The translations under genes were made by a program, and so were the position numbers. Source: Roseomonas sp. AR75 (GTDB lineage: Bacteria > Pseudomonadota > Alphaproteobacteria > Acetobacterales > Acetobacteraceae). From it: a DNA stretch of 64,000 nucleotides. Below are positions 24,807 through 33,290 of this stretch, piece after piece; the first letter of the stretch is position 1, and every line of letters starts with the position of its first letter. The notes below the pieces were generated by a model. That model was not told the DNA's origin, searched no databases, and worked only from the letters and a program-made list of their open reading frames with translations. Location of the stretch: positions 806,001-870,000 of the forward strand of contig NZ_STGB01000004.1 of the NCBI RefSeq assembly GCF_005222815.1, written 5' to 3'.

Positions 24807-26066
24807 ATGATGCGGCGCGACCTGTTGCTGGCGGCGCCCGCCGCCTCCGCCCTCGCCGCGCCAGCACTGGGGCAGTCCGGCAAGCCGGCGCTCGACCTGT
24901 TCCTGCGCATGCAGGTGGAGCAGCACCGCGCCGTGGGCATTGCCGCCCAGGTGGTCCACCGCGACGGCACGCTGGTCTTCGCCGGCGCCGCTGGAAGGCG
25001 CGATCCCGATGCGCCGGACCCGATACGGCCCGACACGCTGTTCCGCCTGGCCTCCATGACCAAGCCGATCACGGCGGTCGCGGTGCTCATGCTGGTCGAG
25101 GAGGGGCGCATCGGGCTGGAGGATCCGGCCGACCGATTCCTGCCCGAATTCGGCACGCCGCGCGTGCAGACCACGCCGGGGCAGGACGAGCCCGCTTCGC
25201 GCGTGCCGACGATCCGCGACCTGCTGCGCCATGTCTCCGGCCTGTCCTATCGCTTCATGAACGTCCCCGGCATCGTCGAGGACTATGCGCGGCGCGGCGT
25301 GGATGACGGGCTCGCCGCGCCCGACCTGACCATGGCGGAGAACATGCGGCGGCTGTCCGGCGCGCCGTTGCAGGCGCAGCCCGGCACGCGCTGGGGCTAT
25401 GGGCTTTCCTTCGATGTCCTTGGCGCCGTCATCGAGCGCGTGGCCGGCGTGCCCTTCGACCGCTTCGTGATCGAGCGCATCGGCCGGCCGCTCGGCATGG
25501 ACTCACTGGTCTTCCATGTGCCGGAGAGCGAGCGCGGCCGCATGGCGCGGGCGATGATGATGGCCGAAGGCAGCGGCATCCGGCCGATCGCGCGCGGCGA
25601 CGGCGTGCCCTTCGCGATCACGGGCGGGCGCATCATCAGCGACCCCGAGCGGGCCTTCTCCGCCACCGCCTATCCCTCCGGCGGCGGCGGCGCGACGGCG
25701 ACGCTCGGCGACTACCTCCGCTTCGCGCGCATGCTGCTGAATGGCGGCGCGCTGGATGGCGTGCGGCTGCTGCGGGAGGAGACGGTGGCGGCGATGGGCG
25801 CGCCGCAGACCGGCGACCTGCCGATCAACCTGGCCGGTCCCGGCTTCTCCTTTGGCTATGGCGTGGCGGTGCTGGTGGATCGCGAGGCCGCGAAGTCGCC
25901 ACAACCCAACGGCGCCTTCGGCTGGAGCGGGGTGTATGGCACCGGCGTCTCCATCGATCCCGCCAGTGGGCTCGCCTTCGTGCTGATGACGCAGACCGCG
26001 GTGGAGGGAATGCTGATCGCCGACGAATTCGTCCGCGCCTTCTACACGCAGGGCGGCGCGCGATGA
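24807..26066 (+). CDS. Beta-lactamase-family serine hydrolase (class C-like)
   Basis: A 419-residue exported protein of the beta-lactamase/penicillin-binding (class C, EstB-like) family. Signal: MRRDLLLAAPAASALAAPALG. The catalytic SxxK is SMTK in FRLASMTKPITAV. The second-motif Tyr is probably in RWGYGLSFDVLG, where the expected Asn is replaced. The third motif region is FGWSGVYGTG, with Trp in place of His/Lys-Thr-Gly. These changes favour an esterase or peptidase role over true beta-lactamase activity. The stop overlaps the next esterase gene (ATGA), suggesting a two-gene hydrolase operon. Confidence 0.82.
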   Translation: MMRRDLLLAAPAASALAAPALGQSGKPALDLFLRMQVEQHRAVGIAAQVVHRDGTLVFAGAAGRRDPDAPDPIRPDTLFRLASMTKPITAVAVLMLVEEGRIGLEDPADRFLPEFGTPRVQTTPGQDEPASRVPTIRDLLRHVSGLSYRFMNVPGIVEDYARRGVDDGLAAPDLTMAENMRRLSGAPLQAQPGTRWGYGLSFDVLGAVIERVAGVPFDRFVIERIGRPLGMDSLVFHVPESERGRMARAMMMAEGSGIRPIARGDGVPFAITGGRIISDPERAFSATAYPSGGGGATATLGDYLRFARMLLNGGALDGVRLLREETVAAMGAPQTGDLPINLAGPGFSFGYGVAVLVDREAAKSPQPNGAFGWSGVYGTGVSIDPASGLAFVLMTQTAVEGMLIADEFVRAFYTQGGAR

Positions 26067-26947
26067 CGGACAGCCAGATCGGCGCCATCCGTGCGCTGCT
26101 GACCTCCCGCCCTCGCCCGACCGATCTGGCGGAGCGGCGGGCGCGCGTGGACTGGCTCGGCCAGCAGGATCCGCTGCCGGCGGATGTGCATGTGGAGCCG
26201 GTGGAGGCGAACGGCGTCGCGGCGGAATGGACCTGGACGCCCGGCGCCGATCCCTCCCGCGTGGTGATGTTCCTGCATGGCGGCGGCTACGTCTCGGGCT
26301 CCATCGCCAGCCATCGCGGCACCGTCTCGCAGATGGGGCGGGAGGCGCGGGCGCGCACGCTGGCGCTGGGCTACCGGCTGGCGCCCGAGCATCCCTTCCC
26401 CGCCGCGCTGGAGGATGCGCTGGCCGCCTATCGCTTTCTGCTCGCGCAGGGGTTTCGTGCGGAGAACATCGCCATTGGCGGGGAGAGCGCCGGTGGCGGG
26501 CTGGCGCTGGCGGCGCTGGCGGCGCTGCGCGACGCCGGCGATCCCCTGCCGGGCTGCGCCTGGTGCGCCTCGCCCTGGGTGGACCTGGAGATGACCGGGG
26601 CGACGATGGCGACGAAGGACGCCGAGGACCCGCTGATCCACAAGGCGTATCTGGAGGATCTGGCACGGCAGTACCTGGCCGGCGCCGATCCGCGCGATCC
26701 CCGCGCCTCCTCGCTGCATGCCGATCTGCGCGGCCTGCCGCCCTTGCTGATCCAGGTCGGCTCGGCGGAGACGCTGCTGGACGACGCGGTGCGATTGGCA
26801 GGCGCGGCGGGGGCCGCGGGCGTGGAGGTCACGCTTCGGGTGTGGCCGGACATGATCCATGCCTGGCATCTTTACTGGCAGCGCCTCGGCGCGGCGCATC
26901 GCTCACTGGCGGAGGCGGGGGCGTTCATCCGGGCGAAGCTGCGCTGA
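26063..26947 (+). CDS. Alpha/beta hydrolase, hormone-sensitive-lipase-type esterase
   Basis: A 294-residue cytosolic esterase. It has the HGGG oxyanion motif (FLHGGGYVSGS), nucleophile Ser in GGESAGGGLAL, and YRLAPEHPFPAALEDALAAYR, which is typical of the HSL/family IV group. The acid residue lies near VGSAETLLDDA and the catalytic His in PDMIHAWHLY. Its start overlaps the stop of the serine hydrolase gene by 4 nt, so the two are co-translated and may act on the same ester substrate. Substrate is not deducible. Confidence 0.9.
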   Translation: MTDSQIGAIRALLTSRPRPTDLAERRARVDWLGQQDPLPADVHVEPVEANGVAAEWTWTPGADPSRVVMFLHGGGYVSGSIASHRGTVSQMGREARARTLALGYRLAPEHPFPAALEDALAAYRFLLAQGFRAENIAIGGESAGGGLALAALAALRDAGDPLPGCAWCASPWVDLEMTGATMATKDAEDPLIHKAYLEDLARQYLAGADPRDPRASSLHADLRGLPPLLIQVGSAETLLDDAVRLAGAAGAAGVEVTLRVWPDMIHAWHLYWQRLGAAHRSLAEAGAFIRAKLR

Positions 26948-27012
26948 CCCCCACCCCAACCCCGCTCCGCGAGGGAGGGTGGCTGAGCGCAGCGAAGCCG
27001 GGTGGGAGCGCG
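26948..27012. repeat. Degenerate GC-rich intergenic repeat
   Basis: The short gap between the esterase gene and the convergent dehydrogenase gene begins CCCCCACCCCAACCCCGCTC and continues with CGCGAGGGAGGGTGGC. This resembles the CCCACCCAACCCTC...GGGAGGG elements at 12182 and 56667-56871, but with an imperfect stem. It may serve as terminator for both flanking genes. Confidence 0.4.
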
Positions 27013-27036
27013 ACCGGCCTTCCAGACTTGCCGCGT

Positions 27037-28029
27037 TCAGCGAATCCCCAACCTGGCCAGCCGCGTCGCCCGATCCGCGTTCAGCGCCCGCTCCGGCATC
27101 TCGCCGCGCGTCAGCGCCGCCACCTGGCGCACCGTGTCCATCGCCTGGTGCTCCGCCGCTTCGGGCGTCAGGCCGCCGACATGGGGCGTCGCCACCACAT
27201 TCGCGCGCGCGGCCAGCGCCGGGTTCGGACGCTGGTCCGGCGCGCTGCCGACATCCATGGCGAAGCCCGCGACATGGCCGCTGTCCATCGCTGCCGCCAG
27301 CGCGTCCTCATCCACCAGCTCGCCGCGCGAGAGATTCACCAGCAGCACGCCACGCTTCATCGCGGCCAGCGAGCGCGCATTCACGATGTGCCGCGTCGCC
27401 GGGATCGAGACCGCGAGCGGCATCACCACGTCGCTCTCCGCCCAGACCTTCTCCAAAGGCACGGATTCCACGCCGGCATCGTCCACGGGCGCGTGCGGAT
27501 CATGCGCGATCACGCGCATGCGCATCGCGAGCGCGATGGCGGCGATGCGCCGCGCGATGCGGCCATAGCCGACCAGCCCCAGCGTGCGGCCTTCGAGCTG
27601 CCGCCCCATGCGCGGCTCGATCAGCCGCCCGGCGTGATAGGCTTCCGCGTATTCCGAGACGTTGCGCGCGAGATCCACCATCATGCCGATCGCGAGTTCC
27701 GAGACGCTCGCGCCGAAGCCCGGCGTCGCCTGCGTCACCAGCACGCCCTGCGCGGAGGCGGCGGGGATGTCGATGGTGGAGACATCCACCGCCACGCGCA
27801 GGAAGGCGACGAGGTCGGGTGCGTTCGCGAAGGTCTCGGCCGTGCCCGGCGTCGCGCGGTCCGCGACGATGGCCTGGCAGCCGGCAGCGGCCTGCGCCAG
27901 CGCGGCGCCGGAGAGCGGCGTGTCGCCTTCGTGCAGCACCACCTCAGCCACCTGGCGCAGCGCGGCCAGCGCGCGGTCGGGGTAGTAGTTCACGCGCATC
28001 TCGGGTGTGTGGGTCAGCAGCACGCGCAT
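27037..28029 (-). CDS. D-isomer-specific 2-hydroxyacid dehydrogenase (phosphoglycerate dehydrogenase-like)
   Basis: A 330-residue NAD(P)-dependent oxidoreductase. The Rossmann glycine motif is LGLVGYGRIARRIA. The substrate-binding Arg is probably in LLVNLSRGELVDEDALAAA, and the catalytic His in VATPHVGGLTPEA. The nucleotide-binding acidic residue appears as AHDPHAP. The family reduces 2-keto acids to D-2-hydroxyacids or the reverse. ATG 28029 (MRVLLTHT) is the natural start. It is divergent, over 37 bp, from an amidohydrolase gene of the dicarboxylic-lactone type. The two may form a small catabolic pair sharing a promoter region. Confidence 0.88.
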   Translation of the reverse strand: MRVLLTHTPEMRVNYYPDRALAALRQVAEVVLHEGDTPLSGAALAQAAAGCQAIVADRATPGTAETFANAPDLVAFLRVAVDVSTIDIPAASAQGVLVTQATPGFGASVSELAIGMMVDLARNVSEYAEAYHAGRLIEPRMGRQLEGRTLGLVGYGRIARRIAAIALAMRMRVIAHDPHAPVDDAGVESVPLEKVWAESDVVMPLAVSIPATRHIVNARSLAAMKRGVLLVNLSRGELVDEDALAAAMDSGHVAGFAMDVGSAPDQRPNPALAARANVVATPHVGGLTPEAAEHQAMDTVRQVAALTRGEMPERALNADRATRLARLGIR

Positions 28030-28066
28030 CTCGTTTCCTCCGGCGGTCCCGGCTAGCCTAGACCCT

Positions 28067-28927
28067 ATGGACAGCGACGCCATTCCCTTCACGCGCGGCA
28101 CCGAGCGGCCGAAGCTGGTCGTTCCGCCCGGTGCGACGGATTGCCATCACCATGTCTACGACGCGGCCGCATCCGTGGCTCCGGGCGCGAAGGCGCACGG
28201 CACGGCGACGCTCGCCGACCATGCGCGGCTGATGGCGCGGCTTGGGCTGCAGCGGCACGTGCTGATCCAGCCTTCGACCTACGGCTTCGACAACTCCCTG
28301 CATCTCGCAGCGCTGGAGCAGGCGGGGGAGAATGCACGCATGGTCGCGGTGGTGCCGCCCGATGCAGCGCTGGCCGATCTGCGCGCGATGGCCGCGCGCG
28401 GGGTGCGCGGCGCCCGCGCCAACCTCGTCTCCGGCCCGCCGCTGACCGCGGCCGATGTCGCGCCGCTGGCCAAACGCCTGGCCGAAGTCGGCTGGCACCT
28501 GCAGGTCTTCCTGACCGCAGACATGATCGCGGGCCTCGGCACCGTGCTGCGCGACGCGCCCTGCGACGTGGTGTTCGACCACTTCGCGCTGCTGCCGATC
28601 CGCGACTGGGCGGCGCATCCGGCCTGGGGCGTGGTGATGGACCGGCTGCAGGCCGGCACCGGCTGGGTGAAGCTGTCCTCGCCCTACGCGCTGGACCAGG
28701 CCTCTCCCTTCGCGGTGCGGGAACTGGCCCGCGCATTGGTGACGGCCGCGCCGGAGCGGATGCTCTGGGGCACCAACTGGCCGCATCCCAACGCGACCAC
28801 CATTCCCGACGACGCCGCACTGCTCGACGCACTACCCGACTGGGCGCCGGATGCGGGAATACGAACGAAGATACTGACGGAAAACCCGGCGCGCCTCTAC
28901 GGCTTCAGCCCAGCGCCCACCAGCTGA
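28067..28927 (+). CDS. Amidohydrolase-family (2-pyrone-4,6-dicarboxylate lactonase-like) hydrolase
   Basis: A 286-residue metal-dependent TIM-barrel hydrolase of the amidohydrolase_2 / LigI-like group. The first metal motif is TDCHHHVYD. HVLIQPSTYGFDNS, DVVFDHFALLP and ERMLWGTNWPHPN, with the late conserved Trp-Pro-His, follow in the order seen in the family. Family members hydrolyse lactones or decarboxylate aromatic acids; the divergent 2-hydroxyacid dehydrogenase suggests a role in hydroxy-acid or aromatic catabolism. The stop overlaps the convergent azlD gene by 23 bp. Confidence 0.83.
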   Translation: MDSDAIPFTRGTERPKLVVPPGATDCHHHVYDAAASVAPGAKAHGTATLADHARLMARLGLQRHVLIQPSTYGFDNSLHLAALEQAGENARMVAVVPPDAALADLRAMAARGVRGARANLVSGPPLTAADVAPLAKRLAEVGWHLQVFLTADMIAGLGTVLRDAPCDVVFDHFALLPIRDWAAHPAWGVVMDRLQAGTGWVKLSSPYALDQASPFAVRELARALVTAAPERMLWGTNWPHPNATTIPDDAALLDALPDWAPDAGIRTKILTENPARLYGFSPAPTS

Positions 28928-29228
28928 GCAGCAGGCCGGCAAGGCCGGTCAGCAGCGCCGGCAGCAGCCCGCCGCGGAACAGGCGCCAGCCCAGCGCACC
29001 GGCCAGCACGCCGGCGAGGCGTGCGGACCACGGAACCGTCCCCAACAGCCCCGTCGGCATCGCGATCGCCAACACCACGAAGGCGGCGAGCGTCGCGACC
29101 GAGACCGCGGCCGCCCAGGCGATCACGGGATGGTCGGGCCGCAGCACGCCGCCCAGCAGCAGCCCCGCGCCGCGCAGCGCCAGCATCGCGGCGACCGTCA
29201 GCGCCAGCGCAAGGTCGGCGCCACTCAC
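28905..29228 (-). CDS. azlD: AzlD family branched-chain amino acid exporter subunit
   Basis: A 107-residue four-span membrane protein: SGADLALALTVAAMLALRGAG, VIAWAAAVSVATLAAFVVLAI, RLAGVLAGALGWRLF and LLPALLTGLAGLLLSWWAL. It is the small partner of AzlC in the LIV-E exporter family (leucine/isoleucine/valine or analogue efflux). GTG 29228 overlaps the azlC stop by 4 nt, fixing the start and implying translational coupling. No Lrp-type regulator is adjacent. Confidence 0.85.
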   Translation of the reverse strand: MSGADLALALTVAAMLALRGAGLLLGGVLRPDHPVIAWAAAVSVATLAAFVVLAIAMPTGLLGTVPWSARLAGVLAGALGWRLFRGGLLPALLTGLAGLLLSWWALG

Positions 29229-29923
29229 CGGTGTTCGTCCCGCGCGCCCTTGGCGCGACGCTGCCACAGGAAGGCGGCGGTGCCGCCGCAGAGCCCGGCC
29301 GCCAGCAGCCCCCAGGCGGGGCCGAGCCACAGTGCCAGCGGCGCCGCCACCACCCCGCCGATGACCGCCGGGCGCACGCCGGGCCGCGCCAGGTCGGCGG
29401 CCAGCAGCAGGCCGAAATAGAGCGGGTTGGTGAACAGCAGCGCGGCACGCAGGTGAGGCGGCAGGTGCGGCGCCAGCCAGTGTCCCGCCGCCGTGGCCGC
29501 GAGCGCGGCGCTCCAGGAGGCGATGGCGAAGCCCAGGAACCAGGCCAGGCGCTGGGCTTCGGGCAGGCCCGGGAGCCGTCGCATCGCCGGCGCCCAGGGC
29601 GTGATCGCGATGAAGGGCAGCGCCAGAACCCGCCTCCAGCCGCGGCCCAGCAGCGGCGCGATCGCCACCGACATCGGCAGGAAGCGCGCATTGGCGGCGC
29701 TCGCGGCGACGACCGCCGGCAGCACCGCCCCGCCCGGCCCCGCGGCCAGGCCCAGCAGCACGATCTGCCCGGCCATGCCATAGACGGTCGCGGTGCACAG
29801 CAGCGCCCAGGCAATGGGCAGACCCGCCTCGGCGACCGCGGCGCCGAAGGCGAGGAAGGTGGCGCCCATGGCCAGCGCCGGGGCGCCGAGGGCCTCGGTC
29901 AGCCCGACGCGGAAGGGCGACAT
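29225..29923 (-). CDS. azlC: AzlC family branched-chain amino acid exporter subunit
   Basis: A 232-residue membrane protein with about six to seven hydrophobic helices. It shows the AzlC pattern EALGAPALAMGATFLAFGAA, the small-residue-rich TVYGMAGQIVLLGLAAG and SAANARFLPMSVAIAPLLG, and TNPLYFGLLLAADL. It pairs with the downstream azlD. The family exports branched-chain amino acids or toxic analogues such as azaleucine; the exact substrate is unknown. It begins 28 nt after the FYDLN-protein stop on the same strand, so it may be co-transcribed with that gene. Confidence 0.87.
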   Translation of the reverse strand: MSPFRVGLTEALGAPALAMGATFLAFGAAVAEAGLPIAWALLCTATVYGMAGQIVLLGLAAGPGGAVLPAVVAASAANARFLPMSVAIAPLLGRGWRRVLALPFIAITPWAPAMRRLPGLPEAQRLAWFLGFAIASWSAALAATAAGHWLAPHLPPHLRAALLFTNPLYFGLLLAADLARPGVRPAVIGGVVAAPLALWLGPAWGLLAAGLCGGTAAFLWQRRAKGARDEHR

Positions 29924-29951
29924 GGCGTCGCCCCGGCCCGCGTGGCGAGGA

Positions 29952-30275
29952 TCAGGTCTCTTCCTCGCGATCGCTCTCGACCTCGATCTCGTCGCCGAGA
30001 GTCTCGTCCGCGTCCTCGAGCTCCTCGGCGTCCTCGATCGCCTCGTCGCCCTCCTCGGCGTCCACTTCCAGCGCTTCGTCGGCGTCCGCCTCCGCGGCGA
30101 CCGGGCGCTTCTTGACCCGCTCGTCCGGCGGGGCCGGCGCACGCTTCAGCTTCGGCTGCTCCGCCGGCTGCTCGGTGCCGCATTTGGGACAGATCGCGGG
30201 CGCGCGCGTCATGTCGTAGAACTTGGTGCCGCAGGCGACGCAGATGCGCTTCAGTCCGAGTTCGGGCTTGGCCAT
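29952..30275 (-). CDS. FYDLN acid-domain zinc-ribbon protein (TIGR02300 family)
   Basis: A 107-residue protein restricted largely to alphaproteobacteria. The N-terminal zinc ribbon has CVACGTKFYDM and CPKCGTEQ. A basic linker follows (KLKRAPAPPDERVKKRP), and then a strongly acidic tail of about 45 residues rich in Glu/Asp. The FYDLN signature reads FYDMT here. Function is unknown; a charged tail plus zinc ribbon suggests protein or nucleic-acid contacts. Its place beside divergent aroA is the conserved alphaproteobacterial arrangement. The start at 30275 gives MAKPELGLKR. Confidence 0.88.
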   Translation of the reverse strand: MAKPELGLKRICVACGTKFYDMTRAPAICPKCGTEQPAEQPKLKRAPAPPDERVKKRPVAAEADADEALEVDAEEGDEAIEDAEELEDADETLGDEIEVESDREEET

Positions 30276-30293
30276 GAATTGCTCTCGCAAAAG

Positions 30294-30338
30294 GCCCCGC
30301 AGCACGCAGGGATCGTTCGGCGCTGCGTGCTGCGGGGC
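30294..30338. promoter_or_regulatory. Perfect 16-bp inverted repeat between divergent FYDLN and aroA genes
   Basis: GCCCCGCAGCACGCAG (30294-30309) is repeated exactly inverted at 30323-30338 with a 13-nt loop. It lies between two divergent start codons, 19 bp from the FYDLN gene and 39 bp from aroA, so it falls in one or both 5' leaders and is not an ordinary 3'-end terminator. On the minus strand it is followed by CTTTTGCG, a short T-run. Possible roles are an operator, a leader attenuator, or the terminator or decayed remnant of a former small gene. Confidence 0.6.
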
Positions 30339-30376
30339 TGAAAAATGACCCGCGCGATTGCCACTTTGCGCCCCCC

Positions 30377-31744
30377 ATGTCAAACGCGCCCCCGATGCAC
30401 GAAGCCGCCATCGCCCGCCCCATGGCCGCCAGGGCACCCGGCCGGCCGCTTTCGGGCGAGGCAGCCATCCCCGGCGACAAGTCCATGTCGCACCGTGCGC
30501 TGATGCTCGGCGCGCTGGCGGTCGGGACCACCGAGATCACCGGTTTGCTGGAGGGCGAGGACGTATTGCGCACCGCCGCCGCGATGCGCGCCCTCGGTGC
30601 CGCGGTGGAACGCCGCGATGCAGGGCATTGGCGCGTGGCGGGACGCGGCATCGGCGGCCTGTCGGAACCTTCGGACGTGCTGGACATGGGCAATTCGGGG
30701 ACGGCGGCGCGGCTGCTCTGCGGGTTGCTCGCCGGGCATCCGGTCTTCGCGGTGATGACCGGCGACGCCAGCCTGCGCAGCCGTCCGATGCGCCGCGTCA
30801 CGGAACCGCTCTCCGCCACGGGCGCGCGCTTCGCCACCCGCGCCGGGGGCAGGCTGCCCTTGGCCGTGGAAGGCGCCGCCGACCCGCTGCCGCTGGACTA
30901 CGTCGTGCCGTTGCCCTCGGCGCAGGTGAAGTCGGCCTGCCTGCTCGCCGGCCTCTGTGCGCGCGGGATCACGCGGGTGACGGAGCCGGAGCCGACGCGC
31001 GACCACACGGAGACCATGCTGCGTCATTTCGGCGCATCGGTGACCGTGACGCCGCACGGTGCGGGTCGCGTGATCGAGCTGGTCGGCCAGCCGGAACTGG
31101 TCGCGGCGGCCTTGGCGGTGCCGGCCGATCCGTCCTCCGCCGCCTTTGCCGTCACCGCCGCGCTGCTGGTTCCGGGGTCGGAGATCCTGCTGCGTGGCGT
31201 CGGCATCAATCCGCTGCGCACCGGACTGTTCGTCACCCTGGCCGAGATGGGCGCCGGGATCACGATGGAGAACGAGCGGATCGCTGGCGGGGAGCGGGTC
31301 GCCGACCTTCGCGTGAAGGCTGCCGGGCTGCGCGGGGTGGACGTCCCGGCGGATCGGGCGCCGGCGATGATCGACGAAGTCCCGATCCTCGGCATCGCGG
31401 CGGCCGCGGCCTCAGGCACCACGCGGATCCGCGGGCTGCGGGAATTGCGCGTGAAGGAAACGGACCGGCTCGCCGCCACGGCGGCGATGCTGCAGGCGAA
31501 TGGCGTGCGCGTGGCGATCGAGGGCGACGACCTGGTCGTGCACGGCGCGGGCGGCCCGCCGCCCGGTGGCGGCCACGTCGCCACGCGCATGGACCACCGC
31601 ATCGCGATGAGCGCGCTGGTGCTGGGCATGGCCGCGCGGCATCCCGTGACGGTGGACGACGCCGCCTTCCTCGAAACCTCCTTTCCAGGATTTGCGGATG
31701 TGATGAACGGGCTTGCCGGCGGGAAGGCGCTGACCTTCGCATGA
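30377..31744 (+). CDS. aroA: 3-phosphoshikimate 1-carboxyvinyltransferase (EPSP synthase)
   Basis: A 455-residue shikimate-pathway enzyme joining PEP to shikimate-3-phosphate. Active-site motifs are GDKSMSHR (33-40), DMGNSGTAARL (Gly108), SLRSRPMRR, PSAQVKSA, EPTRDHTE, NPLRTGLF, and ELRVKETDRL. The RPMxR and NPxRTG patterns are those of class II enzymes such as CP4. However, the PEP-loop position that is Ala in CP4 is Gly108 here, as in glyphosate-sensitive enzymes. The stop overlaps the cmk start (ATGA), the usual aroA-cmk coupling. Confidence 0.95.
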   Translation: MSNAPPMHEAAIARPMAARAPGRPLSGEAAIPGDKSMSHRALMLGALAVGTTEITGLLEGEDVLRTAAAMRALGAAVERRDAGHWRVAGRGIGGLSEPSDVLDMGNSGTAARLLCGLLAGHPVFAVMTGDASLRSRPMRRVTEPLSATGARFATRAGGRLPLAVEGAADPLPLDYVVPLPSAQVKSACLLAGLCARGITRVTEPEPTRDHTETMLRHFGASVTVTPHGAGRVIELVGQPELVAAALAVPADPSSAAFAVTAALLVPGSEILLRGVGINPLRTGLFVTLAEMGAGITMENERIAGGERVADLRVKAAGLRGVDVPADRAPAMIDEVPILGIAAAAASGTTRIRGLRELRVKETDRLAATAAMLQANGVRVAIEGDDLVVHGAGGPPPGGGHVATRMDHRIAMSALVLGMAARHPVTVDDAAFLETSFPGFADVMNGLAGGKALTFA

Positions 31745-32376
31745 CGCCGCCGCTCGTCGTCGCGGTGGATGGGCCGGCTGCGGCAGGGAAGGGCACCCTG
31801 GCCCGGAAGCTCGCGGCCGCGCTGGGACTGCCCTATCTCGACACCGGCCTGCTGTATCGCGCCGTCGGCCGACGCGTGCTGGATGCGGGCGGCGACCCGC
31901 GCGATCCCGCGGCGGCCGTGGCCGCGGCGCGCAGCTTGTCCGCCGCCGATCTCGACCGCGGCGATCTGCGCGGGCCGCAAGCCGACATGGCCGCCTCCGC
32001 CGTCGCGACCATTCCCGAAGTGCGCGCCGCCCTGCTCGACTGGCAGCGCGACTTCGGCCGCACGCATGGCGCGGTGATGGACGGGCGCGACATCGGCACC
32101 GTGATCTTCCCCGATGCTCCGGCGAAGCTCTTCGTCACCGCGAGCCCCGAGGCGCGGGCGAAGCGTCGCTGGCTGGAGCTGCAGGGCAAGGGCGTGCAGC
32201 GCACGCTCGCCGACGTGGAGGCCGAGATGCGCGCCCGCGACGCGCAGGATGCCGGCCGCAGCACCGCGCCGATGAAGCCGGCGGAGGATGCGGTCATTCT
32301 CGACACCACGGCGCTCGACGCCGAACACGCCTTCCGGATGGCGCTGGATGTCGTGCGCGCACGGATGGGAGCATGA
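31741..32376 (+). CDS. cmk: Cytidylate kinase
   Basis: A 211-residue P-loop kinase phosphorylating CMP/dCMP. The P-loop is GPAAAGKGTLARKLA, with LPYLDTGLLYRAVG immediately after. MDGRDIGTVIFPDAP is the CMP-binding/Mg region and RRWLELQGKG is the Arg-rich lid. The C-terminal DTTALDAEHAF helix end is also typical. It sits between aroA and, normally, rpsA; here a hydrolase gene and a zinc-response island intervene. Coupled by 4-nt overlaps to both aroA upstream and the hydrolase downstream. Confidence 0.95.
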   Translation: MTPPLVVAVDGPAAAGKGTLARKLAAALGLPYLDTGLLYRAVGRRVLDAGGDPRDPAAAVAAARSLSAADLDRGDLRGPQADMAASAVATIPEVRAALLDWQRDFGRTHGAVMDGRDIGTVIFPDAPAKLFVTASPEARAKRRWLELQGKGVQRTLADVEAEMRARDAQDAGRSTAPMKPAEDAVILDTTALDAEHAFRMALDVVRARMGA

Positions 32377-33281
32377 CCATGCAGGAGCTGCCTGCCCGTA
32401 TCGAGCTGCATCCGGTGCAGACGCTGACGCTCACCGACGCGCAGTTCCTGCGCGGGGAGGCCGATGGCGCGCCGACCACGCTCGCGGTGATGCTGTCCTT
32501 CGCGCAAGGTGGCGGGAGGCAGCCTTGCGTGCTGCTGATGCACGGCTCCGGCGGGAACGGGCCGTCCATTCCGCTCTGGGTGCGGCAGATCAACGCGATG
32601 GGTTCGGCCGCCTGCGTGCTGGATGGCTTCAGCGGGCGTGGGCTTGCCAGCGTCTCGCAGGACCAGGCGCGGCTCGGCCGGCTGGCCTTCTGCCTCGACA
32701 TCTATCGCGCGCTGGCGCTGCTGGCGGCGCATCCGCTGCTCGACCCCGCGCGCATCGCCGTGCTCGGCTTCTCCCGCGGCGGGCAGGGCGCTCTCTACGC
32801 GGCGATGGCGCGCTTCCACCGCATGTGGAACGCGGATGGCCCGCGCCCGGTCGGCACGCTCGCCTTCTATCCGGATTGCGCGACGCGCTACCTGGAGGAT
32901 ACGGCGATGATCCCAGGCCCGATCCGCGTCTTCCACGGCACGCCGGACGACATGAACCCGCTCTCCCGCGCGCGGGAGCATGTGGAGCGGCTGGCGGCGG
33001 CCGGGCATGACGCGGCGCTGCTGGAGTATCCGGGTGGCCATCACGGCTTCGACAACCCGTTGTCCGGTGCGGCTGCCCGCGGCCCGGCGCAGAGCGTGCG
33101 CGACTGCCGCATCGAGGAGCGCGAACCCGGCCTGCTGGTGAATGCCGCGACCGGCGCGCCCTTCACCTATGACGATCCCTGCGTCGCGCGCGTGGCGCAT
33201 GTCGGCGGCAACGCCGAGGCCGGCGCCGCCGCGCGCCGCGATGCGCTGGATTTCCTGCGCGGCCTGTTGGCCCTGGGCTGA
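32373..33281 (+). CDS. Dienelactone hydrolase-like alpha/beta hydrolase
   Basis: A 302-residue hydrolase. VLLMHGSGGNGP is the oxyanion strand. The nucleophile is Ser in VLGFSRGGQGALYAA, where the dienelactone hydrolase family normally has Cys or Ser. VFHGTPDDMNPL bears the acid, and YPGGHHGFDNP has the catalytic His. A C-terminal extension after residue 240 is unusual. The start overlaps the cmk stop (ATGA), so this accessory enzyme has been captured into the aroA-cmk transcription unit. No signal peptide; substrate unknown. Confidence 0.82.
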   Translation: MTMQELPARIELHPVQTLTLTDAQFLRGEADGAPTTLAVMLSFAQGGGRQPCVLLMHGSGGNGPSIPLWVRQINAMGSAACVLDGFSGRGLASVSQDQARLGRLAFCLDIYRALALLAAHPLLDPARIAVLGFSRGGQGALYAAMARFHRMWNADGPRPVGTLAFYPDCATRYLEDTAMIPGPIRVFHGTPDDMNPLSRAREHVERLAAAGHDAALLEYPGGHHGFDNPLSGAAARGPAQSVRDCRIEEREPGLLVNAATGAPFTYDDPCVARVAHVGGNAEAGAAARRDALDFLRGLLALG

Positions 33282-33290
33282 CGCCCGGCG

